A stretch of 16,516 nt of DNA from Acanthaster planci. Lineage: Eukaryota > Echinodermata > Asteroidea > Valvatida > Acanthasteridae. Location: positions 4,214-20,729 of the forward strand of contig NW_019091891.1 in NCBI RefSeq assembly GCF_001949145.1, in the 5' to 3' direction. Under the pieces are notes generated by a model, which saw only the letters and a list, made by a program, of their open reading frames with translations, had not been told where the DNA came from and made no database searches. The number at the start of each line of letters is the position of its first letter. Position 1 is the stretch's first letter. Positions 1 through 7,440 of this stretch are shown in pieces. The position numbers and the translations under genes are program-made.

Positions 1-23
1 CTGGATTAATGTCACAGTTACTG
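1..23 (+). CDS. Gene A exon 1 (partial): end of an extracellular domain
   Basis: Reads WINVTVT and then one base of a split Gly codon, followed by donor GTAAAT at 24. The exit phase (1) matches the entry phase of the next exon, giving the join VTVTGLPYL, a typical linker between fibronectin III domains. NVT is a potential N-glycosylation site. It is very short, so the call rests on phase, donor and the sensible join. Confidence 0.6.
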
Positions 24-3000
24 GTAAATGGTCTACAGCTGTCTATTGGTTGTTTATTTCTTGGAACTTGACTTTAAGAAGTTCTAAAAAAAAAGGACTG
101 GACTCCGAAAGTGTGTGCAGTCTCAGTTGAAGGCTTGTCGTGCAAAATATGCCGAATTCTTATTTGATAATTGTCTGCAGATTCAAATAGTATGTGCACC
201 CATGAGTGTCTTAGGAGAAAAATAAAAATTCAAAAATCAAAGAAAGATAATGAAAAGTAAAAGAAAACTAAAGGAAGAAAGGGGACAAAAGCACTTACTT
301 GCTTGAAAAGACCTCTAAAATGACCCCCTTTTCTCCATTAATGGTTTATCAGTTTATCAGTGATGAGTGCTTTCCCCCCTCTCGTCTCTCCTGGCGGCCT
401 CGTCTTTGGAAAAATCCTGCCAACCCCAATGCATGTATCTGGGGAAGCCACTGGCTGGTACATTTCCTTTACTTGGTGAGAGATGTCAGTACACCTATGC
501 TGAACCTAAGTTGATTTGGACAGTGCTTCATTGCTCTGAAGAAGTTTGGGACAGCACAATTATTAACCTTGACCGAATTGTGTATACGTAAGTCATGCGG
601 CAGTTCTAAGATCCAGTCTCTCTTGCAGGTTTGCCATATCTAAGTCAGACACCATCTGTAACATTGGAATCAGGATCAGCTAGAGTCATCTGGCAGGCAT
701 GGAACACAAGCTCAGGGGACAGAGGAGTGGGACCAGTTATTGCATACAAAGTGTATTACTCTCTGACATCTCCAATATCCTGGATTGCTGCTGGTACCAT
801 TTCGGTGACAGACCCATCTCAGAGCACGTACAGCTTCACAGTCCAACCACTGGAACCAAGCACTGAGTACATGTTTAGCGTGGCTGCAGTGGGAGAAGGA
901 ACAGGAGAAGGGTCAAGGAGTCCGTCAGTTTCTGGAGAAACCCTTCCACTCCCTTCAACTACCACTGAGAGGACTACATCAAGAGAAACTACCGTGACTG
1001 AGCGTGAGTTATATATAAACATATAAAAGCAAACAAAAACAAATTGAGAAAAACTGTTATTTAGAAATGAGGTCACATTTCTTTGTATACCTGTTTGGTT
1101 ACAATCTTATCATCGCTTTTGAGGCCCATAAAATTAATAACTCGTGTTGAACACTTCTAAACCACCTTTTAACGAGTTCGTTCTTACTACAGCTTTTAGG
1201 AGAAAATGCCTTAAGGATCTATATACGTTAGCATCAGTCTGCTCGAAAGACGTGGCTGCACAGGAGGCAAAAATTGTCGTTTGTTGTCTTTCTTGTTTAT
1301 CACTGCTCACCCTGTTTTATCACTGCTCACCACTCCCCACAACTATTTTCCAATCAACAACAGCCAGCTCTTCAAACACAGCCGTCATTGCAGTAATCAT
1401 TGTGGTGGTTCTCGTCTTGGCTGCAGTAGCTGTAGGATGTTTCATTTGTTATCTCCGTCGTCGACGGCGTCACGGAAAAAACGAATCCGGTGCACAATCC
1501 GGCGGAGCACAAGAACTGGTGAGTAACAGACCACCTACTAAATCACGTGACGTATAGGGGGGTATCAATTCCATAGCAAAGTGTGTTTTGCATGGTGTTT
1601 GCAAACAATAAAGCCGATTTACGGTAGAGTACCCAGCACATCAGTAGTCTGAGTGCGGTACGTTCTGTCGCGGGCATCGTTGGAGGGGGGAGGTGTAAGA
1701 GGTGTCACACCCCCTCCCTTATTGCTTTGTTTTGTCGGCAAAATCATGGTCTGTCTGCAAAATAATGAACGGAGAATGAAGATGAAAGGAAGGGGGGTAC
1801 AAAAAACGTGTTTTGCGTGACGCTCCGTTGGCACATTCATAATGCCCCCCACCCGAAATGGCCTACCGTTGGCTTTATTTGGGTAAATGACACTTTGAAA
1901 CACTTTTCTTTTAGTGGACGCCGTGTTTGTTGATATCTAATACCTACGATAGATCATGAGACTTGGCAGACGCAGTTGGTCTATACAAAGCTGCGTCATA
2001 CAGTAGAAAGGTTTCATGACATGTTTGTAAAATTGGACGATGTGTTTCAGTGGCTCCTCAGGTATTGGGTCGGGCCAAATGTTTGTCTTGTTTAATTTTG
2101 TTTAGTTGTTACAGATGTTTTTCATCAGCATAGAATCCCTCCTAAAGGTGGCAGTTTCTAAAGTGCAAGCACTTCCAGTCCGTAAACAAGACAGTGCCTC
2201 TTTTTAATTTAGTTCGCATGTTGGTGAGTGGCGGCGCCTGACCTCGGTGGCTGTAGGTGCAAACATGGTGTAAGAGTGGGGCAAGGCAGGATTGCATGGG
2301 TGCAAATGATCCTTCATTTTACCTGGGTTTTGATGAGTCACAAAACGAAAATCGCCCTCGTAATATGTGACAAAATGTGTGGGTGCAAACATGGGTGCAA
2401 GCGGCTTTTTGATGAGTGCATTTGCACCCACATGACACCACGTAGCGCCGCCACTGGCGTTGGCCCACCCATCCACCCACTGGGTGTGTTTTCTGTGTTA
2501 ATACTTACAAATAAATAAGTTTCGTGTATTTTAATGGCAACTGTTGCAGCAGATAAGAAACCTTTCCCTGAATTTATCATAAGCTCTTGGCCGTTACGAA
2601 TGGCACACGTGAAGAGTACGTCGTTGGTGACAACGTTGGTCTAGTACATTCTGTTCTTAAGAAGTTCTGGAAATGGAATTAAATTTAAAAAAAAGATTTG
2701 TATTCATGATGGGAGATTGGACAAAGAAAAAAATATTTGAAAGAAGCCGACTAAGAAGTACATGCATTCGTTCCATGCTGAACCCATAGTCACACCCCTT
2801 TGTTTCATTATTGTTTAATCTAGAATACTTATCAAAATAAGATTGCTTCAGACATTGAAACAACTTCGTCACCTTATGAGAGAGTTGGTCATGGTGTTCC
2901 ATCGTCATCATATGAAGTTCTTGATGTTGGTCTATCGTCAAAATCATCGACCTATGAAGACGTTGGACTACCATCTTGGGCGCAGCAGTGGGGTATACAG

Positions 3001-6000
3001 TGGGAAGATATGATCATCAGCAAGACGGTCCTGGGCAGTGGGAACTTCGGGGAAGTTCTTGAAGGAGCAGTGGTGATTGGAGGGAAAATCTCAAAAGCTG
3101 CTGTCAAGAAACTGAAGGGTGAGGCTTTAAGAGTAAGAGCTCTTATACCAAACGTTTGACCATGATTAACATGGTAAAGCACTTTGGCCTTTTTAATACA
3201 CCACGCACTCGAAGCGAAATTGTATTGCCTGTCCAAATTATCTTACAGGAGAAATTCTTAATTGCCTTACTTAAATTTTGCATTCCCTTGTAGCTTCAGT
3301 AGTTTCTGGATGTATTTCATTTCTTTCTTCTTCTTCAATAGCGGCACATGCGTCACCGGCTGACCATCAGAACTTCACTGAGGAATTTCGAATTCTGACT
3401 AAAATTGGACGTCATCCGAATATTGTAAACCTTCTCGCCGCTTGTCAACATGAAGGTAAGTGCGTCATAGATTTGAATCATGAAATCAAGTTTTCTTTTC
3501 ATTGTAAACTCAAATTTGATTAAATAATAATTACAAGCCTTGCGTAATATACGTCACCAAATAATGTGTTTACAACTTGTCAGATGATTTGTACGTGGCC
3601 GTGGAATACCTGCCCAACGGTGATTTGCGAACCTGCCTGAGAAATGCCCGATCCCAAGGAGACGGTGGCCAGACGTCTCTGTCTTCTGAAAAGCTGATAC
3701 AGTTTGCTCTGGACATTGCCAAAGGAATGCAACATCTTGCTGCATCGGGGGTATTAAGAACCAAAGATTTCAATGGTGTGGCTGTCGTCATTACATGAGA
3801 ACATAACAAGTGTTGTTAAATCGATTGCACTACATGCATAGATAATATTTAATGGTAAATGTGACTGTTTGGGTTAAAATAAACAGAAAAAATGAAGTGA
3901 ATTAGAAACGTTTTGAATACTTTGACAAGGAAAAATATGGCTTTCAAGCAGAAAATTCATAGAGTACTGGATATCAAATAAAAATGCAATTTCGCGCTTT
4001 GCAAAAAAGCGAAACAAACACCCAGAAGGGTTCAACGAAACATGACATTACATTAAAATTAATTCCAGTAGAAAAGTTGTGAATGCATTTTTCACCATGA
4101 AGAAATGTGACATTCGAGCAGTAAATGACGCGCCAAACTGGGTATCAAATAGCATTGACCTTGCGCACGGAACAAAGCAGAAACTGTAGAAGTAAATGCA
4201 AGTTGTACTTACAGGTGATTCATCGAGATTTGGCGGCAAGAAACATCCTCCTTAGCGACGATCTGGTTGCTAAGGTTTCAGATTTTGGTTTATCCCGAGG
4301 AGAAGATATCTATATTCAGACATCCAAGGTATGATCCCAATTAAAAATTGCTGCCATATCTAAAATTACTGAAGACATAATTAAGAAAAATGAATATAAG
4401 AGTTCCACATACTAATCAGTGTCTCTTTATGAATTTGTTCAGCATTATTGCTCAAGGGCCACTTCCTTTTTGCCTAGCCCTTAATTTCATTTCCTCCTGT
4501 TTACTTTTATGAAACCTGCGGAAACAACTGTAGGAACTATAAAATCTGATTTATGACAAAGAGAATAGCGTAACAGGCAACTTACATTAACGGAAAGTTT
4601 CGGTGCATGATTGATTTAGTTTTGGTTGAACATAGGTATTTCATTGTATCACTGACTTTTTTCCAGACTCGAGTTCCCACTCGCTGGCTTTCTCTGGAAT
4701 CGTTGCTGAGGCAGGTGTATACGTCAAAGAGTGACGTGTAAGTGCCCAGTATGGGAATCGTACGGAAGTGTATTTATGATATGACTAAAAAAGTTCGACC
4801 AAATGTTTCGCCCAACAAACAGATTACTCTTTCGCCCAGACGGATTACTATTCCGTCTGGGCGGATTATACCTTTGTATTTCCCAAATTCGTTATTAATC
4901 TGCCTGGGAGGAATAGTGGGTCAAAGTTTTTTAATCATGTCCTAAATACGCTAAAATTCACCTTGTTTGCATCGAATAAATTTTTGTCATGCATACTTAT
5001 GAGAGAATGAGTGCATTTTCCTTCTTTTTGCCATCAGGTGGTCCTTTGGAATTCTTCTCTGGGAAATAGCTACTCTCGGTATGAAGTTGCAAAAGACGTT
5101 GAGTCTTTCGTTTTCGGAAAAATCCATTCCATTGCCTACGGGCGCAAGCATTAGCGTTAAGTTCCATTTTCATGTTTGACCCGATTGTTCTTTCTTTACT
5201 TTTAAATCTGAATTGAGTACTAACACGATAACCTTATTTGTGAATCACGTTTTAAGAGTATTCAGTTGCTCGCGTTGTTAGGTGCCACTCCTTACGAAGA
5301 TATCAAATCGAAGGACCTACCTTCAAGATTGGAAAATGGATACCGTATGCCAAAACCAAGCAATTGTGACGACGAACTGTAAGACTTCTTTATTCTTTAT
5401 ATGTGACCCACTCTGTGAAAATGAGTCACCAGAGCCATTTTGTGAGTTTTCATATGTATTGGAAAGAGCAAGTTGAGTTTTTTGTTTTGATGATCACTCA
5501 GTTTGGCGTCCTTATGAGAGTGAATGCTCCATGGTGAAAAAAGCTGTGGGTCCCTATTTGTTTTCACTGTGCAACATTATTCTAAAGGACTTTTTACTCC
5601 AAAGTGGCTCTGGCAACTTAAGACTCATTTTCACAGAGTGGGTCACATATTAACATAATTAAACACTGAATCCTGATCCTGAAGAGGTTTTAACTTTGAA
5701 CACTCATCCATACACTTATACCGGTATCGTATCCCTTTCTTCTGGAATTTTTAAAATCAACAGTAAAAACACATGTAGTTTAGTCTCTACATGATATACA
5801 GCGGCAAACATATTCTTCATATAAACGAAAACATCGTGGACAGAAACACTGTGCCCAACTAAGCCATGAGAACTTATAATTAACGCTTGCTGGGAATGTT
5901 TCGACATGTCAAATGAGGCAAACTTGACAACACCACGGAGCATTGGGACAGGTGGGCACAGTTGTCCGATACTATCTTCTTTATCACAGCTACGGTCTGA

Positions 6001-6531
6001 TGATGCAGTGTTGGCAGGAGGACCCGAAGGAGAGACCAGCATTTAAGACATTGGTTTCGATTCTCAAATCAATAGCCGAAAACCAAATTGAGAAGGTGCG
6101 TGCTTAAGTGTCTCAACAAGAAAAGTATCAGTACTTTTGAATGAGGAGATTTTCTAAATAGGGGGCTGTACATATCATTTATTTTGTTTTGGTAAATACA
6201 AAAGGCGCCGTTCTATTGTGTCAAGCCTCTCAGAAAAGCTGGCACCATTTCAAACTTGGCTAGCTTCATTTGCAACAGCTCTTTTCACAACTATCATACC
6301 ATGGCATACCGAATAGGCCTCCCTTCTTACTGCGTAGGGAAGAGTTGTGTTGTCACAGTTACCACAGGTTAAACAAAAGTCGTCGAAATCTATTCCATTA
6401 GGCCCTACTGTATTTTGAAGTCGGTCCAAAGTTTTGTTCCATTTTCCTCATTGCAGACCTACATGCGACTGCTGCCAAAATCAGAGGACTACATGTACTT
6501 GATGATTCGGCCACAGCTCGATGACAATTGA
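1..6531 (+). CDS. Gene A: Tie-like receptor tyrosine kinase, 3' part (12 exons, 5' end outside window)
   Basis: Predicted single-pass receptor tyrosine kinase; it would transfer phosphate from ATP to tyrosines on itself and on partners at the plasma membrane. Exons 1-23, 629-1003, 1364-1518, 2824-3118, 3342-3455, 3584-3750, 4215-4328, 4667-4737, 5038-5078, 5282-5378, 5990-6095 and 6457-6531 join in one phase to give 543 residues and a TGA stop. Domains in this visible numbering: fibronectin III about 8-115, Ser/Thr-rich stalk about 116-137, transmembrane 139-163, juxtamembrane 164-243, kinase about 244-512, tail to 543. Catalytic motifs present: GSGNFGEV (255-262), AVKK Lys279, helix-C Glu297, HRDLAARN (379-386), DFG (399-401), SDVWSFG. 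Segments such as [23 protein letters not shown] and LSRGEDIY resemble vertebrate Tie1/Tie2 more than other families as I recall them; FGFR and RET are the next best. The family call is strong, the orthology inferred. All introns are GT-AG. Confidence 0.9.
24..628 (+). other. Gene A intron, phase 1
   Basis: 605 bp from donor GTAAAT to acceptor TCTCTCTTGCAG. It contains an A/G-rich tract at about 217-290. Short open frames in it have no recognisable domain and are not supported as coding. Confidence 0.6.
629..1003 (+). CDS. Gene A exon 2: fibronectin type III domain and Ser/Thr-rich stalk
   Basis: A symmetrical phase 1-1 exon of 375 bases carrying one fibronectin III domain, the usual arrangement for shuffled extracellular modules. 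Hallmarks are the strand-B Trp (ARVIWQAW), the strand-C Tyr (IAYKVYYS), and the [17 protein letters not shown] block with the conserved Leu and Tyr of strands E-F. It ends in a Ser/Thr-rich stretch ([17 protein letters not shown]), likely an O-glycosylated stalk before the membrane. NTS at 702-710 is a potential N-glycosylation site. Donor GTGAGT is at 1004. Confidence 0.9.
1004..1363 (+). other. Gene A intron, phase 1, with duplicated 20-bp block near the acceptor
   Basis: 360 bp. The acceptor is CAACAACAG ending at 1363, the only nearby AG that keeps phase 1. A 20-bp unit is tandemly duplicated at 1291-1330 within the pyrimidine-rich region before the acceptor. Confidence 0.65.
1291..1330 (+). 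repeat. Tandem 20-bp duplication (two copies)
   Basis: Positions 1291-1310 and 1311-1330 agree at 18 of 20 bases and share TTATCACTGCTCAC. They lie 34-73 bases before the transmembrane-exon acceptor. Each TGCTCAC resembles a branch-point consensus, so the duplication may give two candidate branch points. Confidence 0.85.
1364..1518 (+). CDS. Gene A exon 3: transmembrane helix and stop-transfer
   Basis: Enters in phase 1 and completes a Pro codon. It encodes SSSNT, then about 25 hydrophobic residues (139-163, rich in Val, Ile, Ala and Leu, ending CFICYL), then five Arg and a His as a cytosolic stop-transfer signal. This places the fibronectin domain outside and the kinase inside. It leaves in phase 0 at donor CTG|GTGAGT. 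Open frame upstream of 1364 is intron. Confidence 0.88.
1578..1906. mobile_element. Diverged foldback/MITE-like inverted-repeat element
   Basis: The left arm (AAAGTGT at 1578, AATAAAGCC at 1607-1615, ACGGTAG at 1621-1627) is matched in reverse complement by the right arm (CTACCGTTGGCTTTATT at 1863-1879, ACACTTT at 1900-1906). The match is interrupted by small indels. The interior is rich in G and C runs (a G-rich then C-rich stretch at about 1683-1720) that could form a second hairpin. No transposase and no clear target duplication are visible, so the family is unassigned. Confidence 0.5.
2226..2456. mobile_element. hAT-like MITE (231 bp) with degenerate 8-bp target duplication
   Basis: The ends carry perfect inverted AGTGGCGGCGC (2227-2237 and, reversed, 2445-2455). 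Read inward from the right the end is CAGTGGCGGCGC; CAG/CAGTGGCG-type ends are common in hAT elements. Flanking octamers ATGTTGGT (2218-2225) and GCGTTGGC (2457-2464) agree at five of eight positions, and all three differences are transitions, as expected for an aged 8-bp duplication. Inside, GGTGCAA(A) occurs at 2256, 2299, 2382 and 2394 and inverted at 2421-2428, resembling subterminal transposase sites. There is no coding capacity. Confidence 0.65.
2824..3118 (+). CDS. Gene A exon 4: juxtamembrane Tyr-Glu repeats and kinase N-lobe start
   Basis: Enters in phase 0 and leaves in phase 1 at AAG G|GTGAGG. The first 59 codons form a Ser-rich juxtamembrane segment with three SS-x-YE units (Tyr codons 2875, 2911, 2953), each followed within a few residues by a VG pair. 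The kinase starts near WEDMII at 3001. GSGNFGEV is the ATP-binding glycine loop, and Lys279 in KAAVKKLK (codon 3106) is the ATP-anchoring lysine. An alternative acceptor at 2842 also keeps phase but has a weaker pyrimidine tract. Confidence 0.88.
2875..2976 (+). repeat. In-frame triplicate SS-x-YE...VG repeat in the juxtamembrane region
   Basis: Three coding units with Tyr codons at 2875, 2911 and 2953 (spacing 36 and 42 bases). Each has the pattern Ser-Ser-x-Tyr-Glu followed by Val-Gly. Shared DNA words (TCGTCA, TATGA, GTTGG) suggest local duplication. The Tyr residues are candidate autophosphorylation or docking sites; that role is inferred. Confidence 0.7.
3342..3455 (+). CDS. Gene A exon 5: kinase helix C region
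   Basis: Acceptor TTCTTCAATAG, phase 1 in and phase 1 out, donor GTAAGT at 3456. Encodes [20 protein letters not shown] and then [10 protein letters not shown]. Glu297 in the EEF motif aligns with the helix-C glutamate that salt-bridges the ATP lysine. The [13 protein letters not shown] block resembles Tie (HHPNIINLLGAC) and FGFR. Confidence 0.9.
3584..3750 (+). CDS. Gene A exon 6: kinase hinge, short insert and helix E
   Basis: Enters in phase 1 after CTTGTCAG and completes an Asp codon. It reads [15 protein letters not shown], with Val327 at the gatekeeper position and Glu-Tyr in the hinge. A short Ser/Gly-rich kinase insert follows ([10 protein letters not shown]), then [16 protein letters not shown]. 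It leaves in phase 0 at donor GTATTA (3751), a weak donor that is supported by the seamless join [13 protein letters not shown]. Confidence 0.9.
3751..4214 (+). other. Gene A intron, phase 0
   Basis: 464 bp from the weak donor GTATTA to acceptor TGTACTTACAG. It is AT-rich. I see no repeat or gene apart from a small TTTCGC...GCGAAA hairpin near 3990-4013. Confidence 0.6.
4215..4328 (+). CDS. Gene A exon 7: catalytic loop and activation loop
   Basis: 38 codons, phase 0 at both ends. HRDLAARN carries the catalytic base Asp381 and metal ligand Asn386; the AAR form is typical of receptor tyrosine kinases. DFG is at 399-401. The activation loop reads [13 protein letters not shown] with a single Tyr (409), like the Tie form (RGQEVYVKK) and unlike the twin-Tyr loops of FGFR or insulin receptor. 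Donor AAG|GTATGA. Confidence 0.93.
4329..4666 (+). other. Gene A intron, phase 0
   Basis: 338 bp with a strong acceptor (ACTTTTTTCCAG). Nothing else recognised. Confidence 0.6.
4667..4737 (+). CDS. Gene A exon 8: P+1 loop and kinase helix EF/F
   Basis: 71 bases, phase 0 in, phase 2 out at donor GTAAGT (4738). Encodes [20 protein letters not shown] and then KSD. RWLSLES replaces the usual RWMA(I/P)E(S/A) segment, keeping the Trp and the Glu425 that pairs with the C-lobe Arg. VYTSKSDV is the standard receptor-kinase block before helix F. Confidence 0.9.
4738..5037 (+). other. Gene A intron, phase 2, mostly occupied by a foldback element
   Basis: 300 bp; an inverted-repeat element fills about 4768-4951. 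Acceptor TTTTTGCCATCAG. Confidence 0.6.
4768..4951. mobile_element. Foldback MITE with long imperfect inverted repeats
   Basis: The left end (GTGTATTTATGATATGACTA, then six A and TTCGACC) pairs with the reverse complement of the right end (GCGTATTTAGGACATGATTA, then six A and TTTGACC). The arms run inward to a perfect 12-bp stem CGCCCAGACGGA / TCCGTCTGGGCG (4835-4846, 4854-4865) closed by a 7-base loop. Nearly the whole 184 bp can fold on itself. No target duplication is certain and there is no coding capacity. Confidence 0.7.
5038..5078 (+). CDS. Gene A exon 9: 41-base exon, kinase helix F
   Basis: Very small exon, phase 2 in and phase 1 out, encoding [13 protein letters not shown]. With the preceding exon it restores [12 protein letters not shown], the helix-F motif whose Asp stabilises the catalytic loop. 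Donor GTATGA at 5079. Gene finders could miss it because of its size. Confidence 0.9.
5282..5378 (+). CDS. Gene A exon 10: kinase C-lobe
   Basis: Phase 1 in, phase 2 out, donor GTAAGA at 5379. Encodes (G)[19 protein letters not shown] and then [12 protein letters not shown]. The GYRxxKPxNCDDE segment closely resembles Tie (GYRLEKPLNCDDE) and is among the best family evidence in this gene. Confidence 0.9.
5379..5989 (+). other. Gene A intron, phase 2, with a PIF/Harbinger-like MITE
   Basis: 611 bp. A 250-bp MITE starts 21 bp after the donor. The remainder to the acceptor (TATCTTCTTTATCACAG) shows no supported feature. A 108-codon minus-strand open frame here overlaps the next exon antisense and is a shadow. 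Confidence 0.6.
5400..5649. mobile_element. PIF/Harbinger-like MITE, 250 bp, with TTA target duplication
   Basis: Terminal inverted repeats begin TATGTGACCCACTCTGTGAA and are identical for about 28 bases at the two ends (5400-5427 and 5622-5649). After an 8-base indel they resume as CCAGAGCCA. The element is flanked by TTA at 5397-5399 and 5650-5652. A 3-bp TWA duplication is the PIF/Harbinger hallmark. Nearly perfect ends imply a young insertion. It has no transposase and must have been moved in trans. Confidence 0.85.
5990..6095 (+). CDS. Gene A exon 11: kinase C-lobe end
   Basis: Phase 2 in and phase 0 out, donor GTGCGT at 6096. Encodes (L)[20 protein letters not shown] and then [15 protein letters not shown]. 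CWxxxPxxRPxF is the conserved C-terminal tyrosine-kinase motif with the Arg that contacts Glu425. Confidence 0.92.
6096..6456 (+). other. Gene A last intron, phase 0
   Basis: 361 bp with a strong acceptor (TTTTCCTCATTGCAG). No internal feature recognised. Confidence 0.6.
6457..6531 (+). CDS. Gene A exon 12: C-terminal tail and stop
   Basis: 24 codons and TGA (6529-6531): [20 protein letters not shown] then LDDN. The tail holds three tyrosines at positions comparable to the KTYV...LYEKFTY region of Tie2's tail, suggesting docking sites. The exact partners cannot be read from the sequence. Confidence 0.88.
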   Translation, partial: TYMRLLPKSEDYMYLMIRPQLDDN

Positions 6532-7440
6532 TTGGATTCAAGGTCGAATGGTGCGCATAGATAATAGCCGACAAGGGCTGCGTGCGTGGATTTTAAACAG
6601 TGCATAGAGATTTAGGTCTTGAAAATACATGATAATCTTGTTACTTTAGAGATGCAAGAGATGCAGTGAAGACGACGCATTCTTCTACATTTTGGTAGTA
6701 CCTCCTCCCGCTTGCAATAGTTCTGTTCATATGCTGTCCGTTTGTTTGTTACTTCAGGGTGCATCTGAACCGGCCACTGTTTATCATCTTCCAATATGAA
6801 AGATCCTGGGTTTAGATCAAGTTAACCTAATTGCCAGGGTAAATGCATGTTGATCCGTGAACAAATAACTTTTACTATACAGAAAATAAGGGTTAGGACG
6901 AGATAACTAATAAAATGTAATCCTGCGACCTCCAATTCTGTCAATTTTGAACAGTGACTGCATCCCTGGTAATAAATAAAATGAACCTTTTAATTTAACC
7001 GAAACATCATTTCAGTGGGGTGAGAGTGTCCTTTACACTGAAATTTTCAACGTAAAATTCTCCTCAGTTAACAAGTTAATTGTGTACGTTTATTGACTGT
7101 CTGCCTTGATGAGCGCTTATTAGTGAAAATATGAATATGCATTAGTACCTTAGGGCCTGCCTCTCATCATGCAGTGTACGGCCTATTATGTTAATTGGAT
7201 TGATTTTTAGCGTATGATACTTCCAATCAGACCGTAGCAGAAAAGTTTGAAATAATTTTGGGTTATATTTTATATAACACATAAGGACTTTTGGGGCGGT
7301 TCTGGGTGCGGTTGGACTGTTAAACAAATTGCAGTATTAACTTGCTATTTACGAACAGATCTCTACATGTATTTACAAACTTTGGGAGTTGAGTTTAACC
7401 CGTATATTTATGGAACTCTCTGCTACATAATTCATAAGAC
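6532..7440 (+). other. Gene A 3' flank and probable 3' UTR
   Basis: No coding feature supported. AATAAA signals occur at 6909-6914, 6971-6976 and 6975-6980, so a 3' UTR of about 0.4-0.5 kb is likely. A 9-bp inverted repeat ATTTCAGTG / CACTGAAAT lies at 7009-7044. The remainder is AT-rich and featureless. Confidence 0.45.
6909..6980 (+). terminator. Candidate poly(A) signals of gene A
   Basis: AATAAA at 6909-6914 and overlapping copies at 6971-6976 and 6975-6980, about 380-450 bases after the stop codon. They are the first canonical hexamers downstream of the stop. In AT-rich DNA this is supportive, not proof. Confidence 0.45.

Larger units (their letters stand above)
1519..2823 (+). other. 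Gene A largest intron, phase 0, with two inverted-repeat elements
   Basis: 1305 bp between the transmembrane and juxtamembrane exons. It carries a diverged inverted-repeat element (about 1578-1906) and a hAT-like MITE (2226-2456). The acceptor TTTAATCTAG at 2823 is preceded by a T-rich tract. A small in-phase exon here cannot be ruled out, but none was recognised. Confidence 0.6.

Noticed and set aside
819-1076. 85-codon minus-strand open frame
   Set aside because: It is antisense to the fibronectin III exon. The plus strand carries the recognisable domain and splice sites.
1144-1363. In-frame open sequence upstream of the transmembrane exon
   Set aside because: It contains the duplicated block and pyrimidine tract of the intron and does not resemble a stalk. 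An in-phase acceptor at 1363 explains the join.
1607-1612. AATAAA inside the intron of gene A as a poly(A) site
   Set aside because: It lies in the arm of an inverted-repeat element and is followed by further in-phase coding exons.
5716-6042. 108-codon open frame on the minus strand
   Set aside because: It overlaps exon 11 of gene A antisense and otherwise lies in an intron. It has no domain and its reading frame crosses the real acceptor region.
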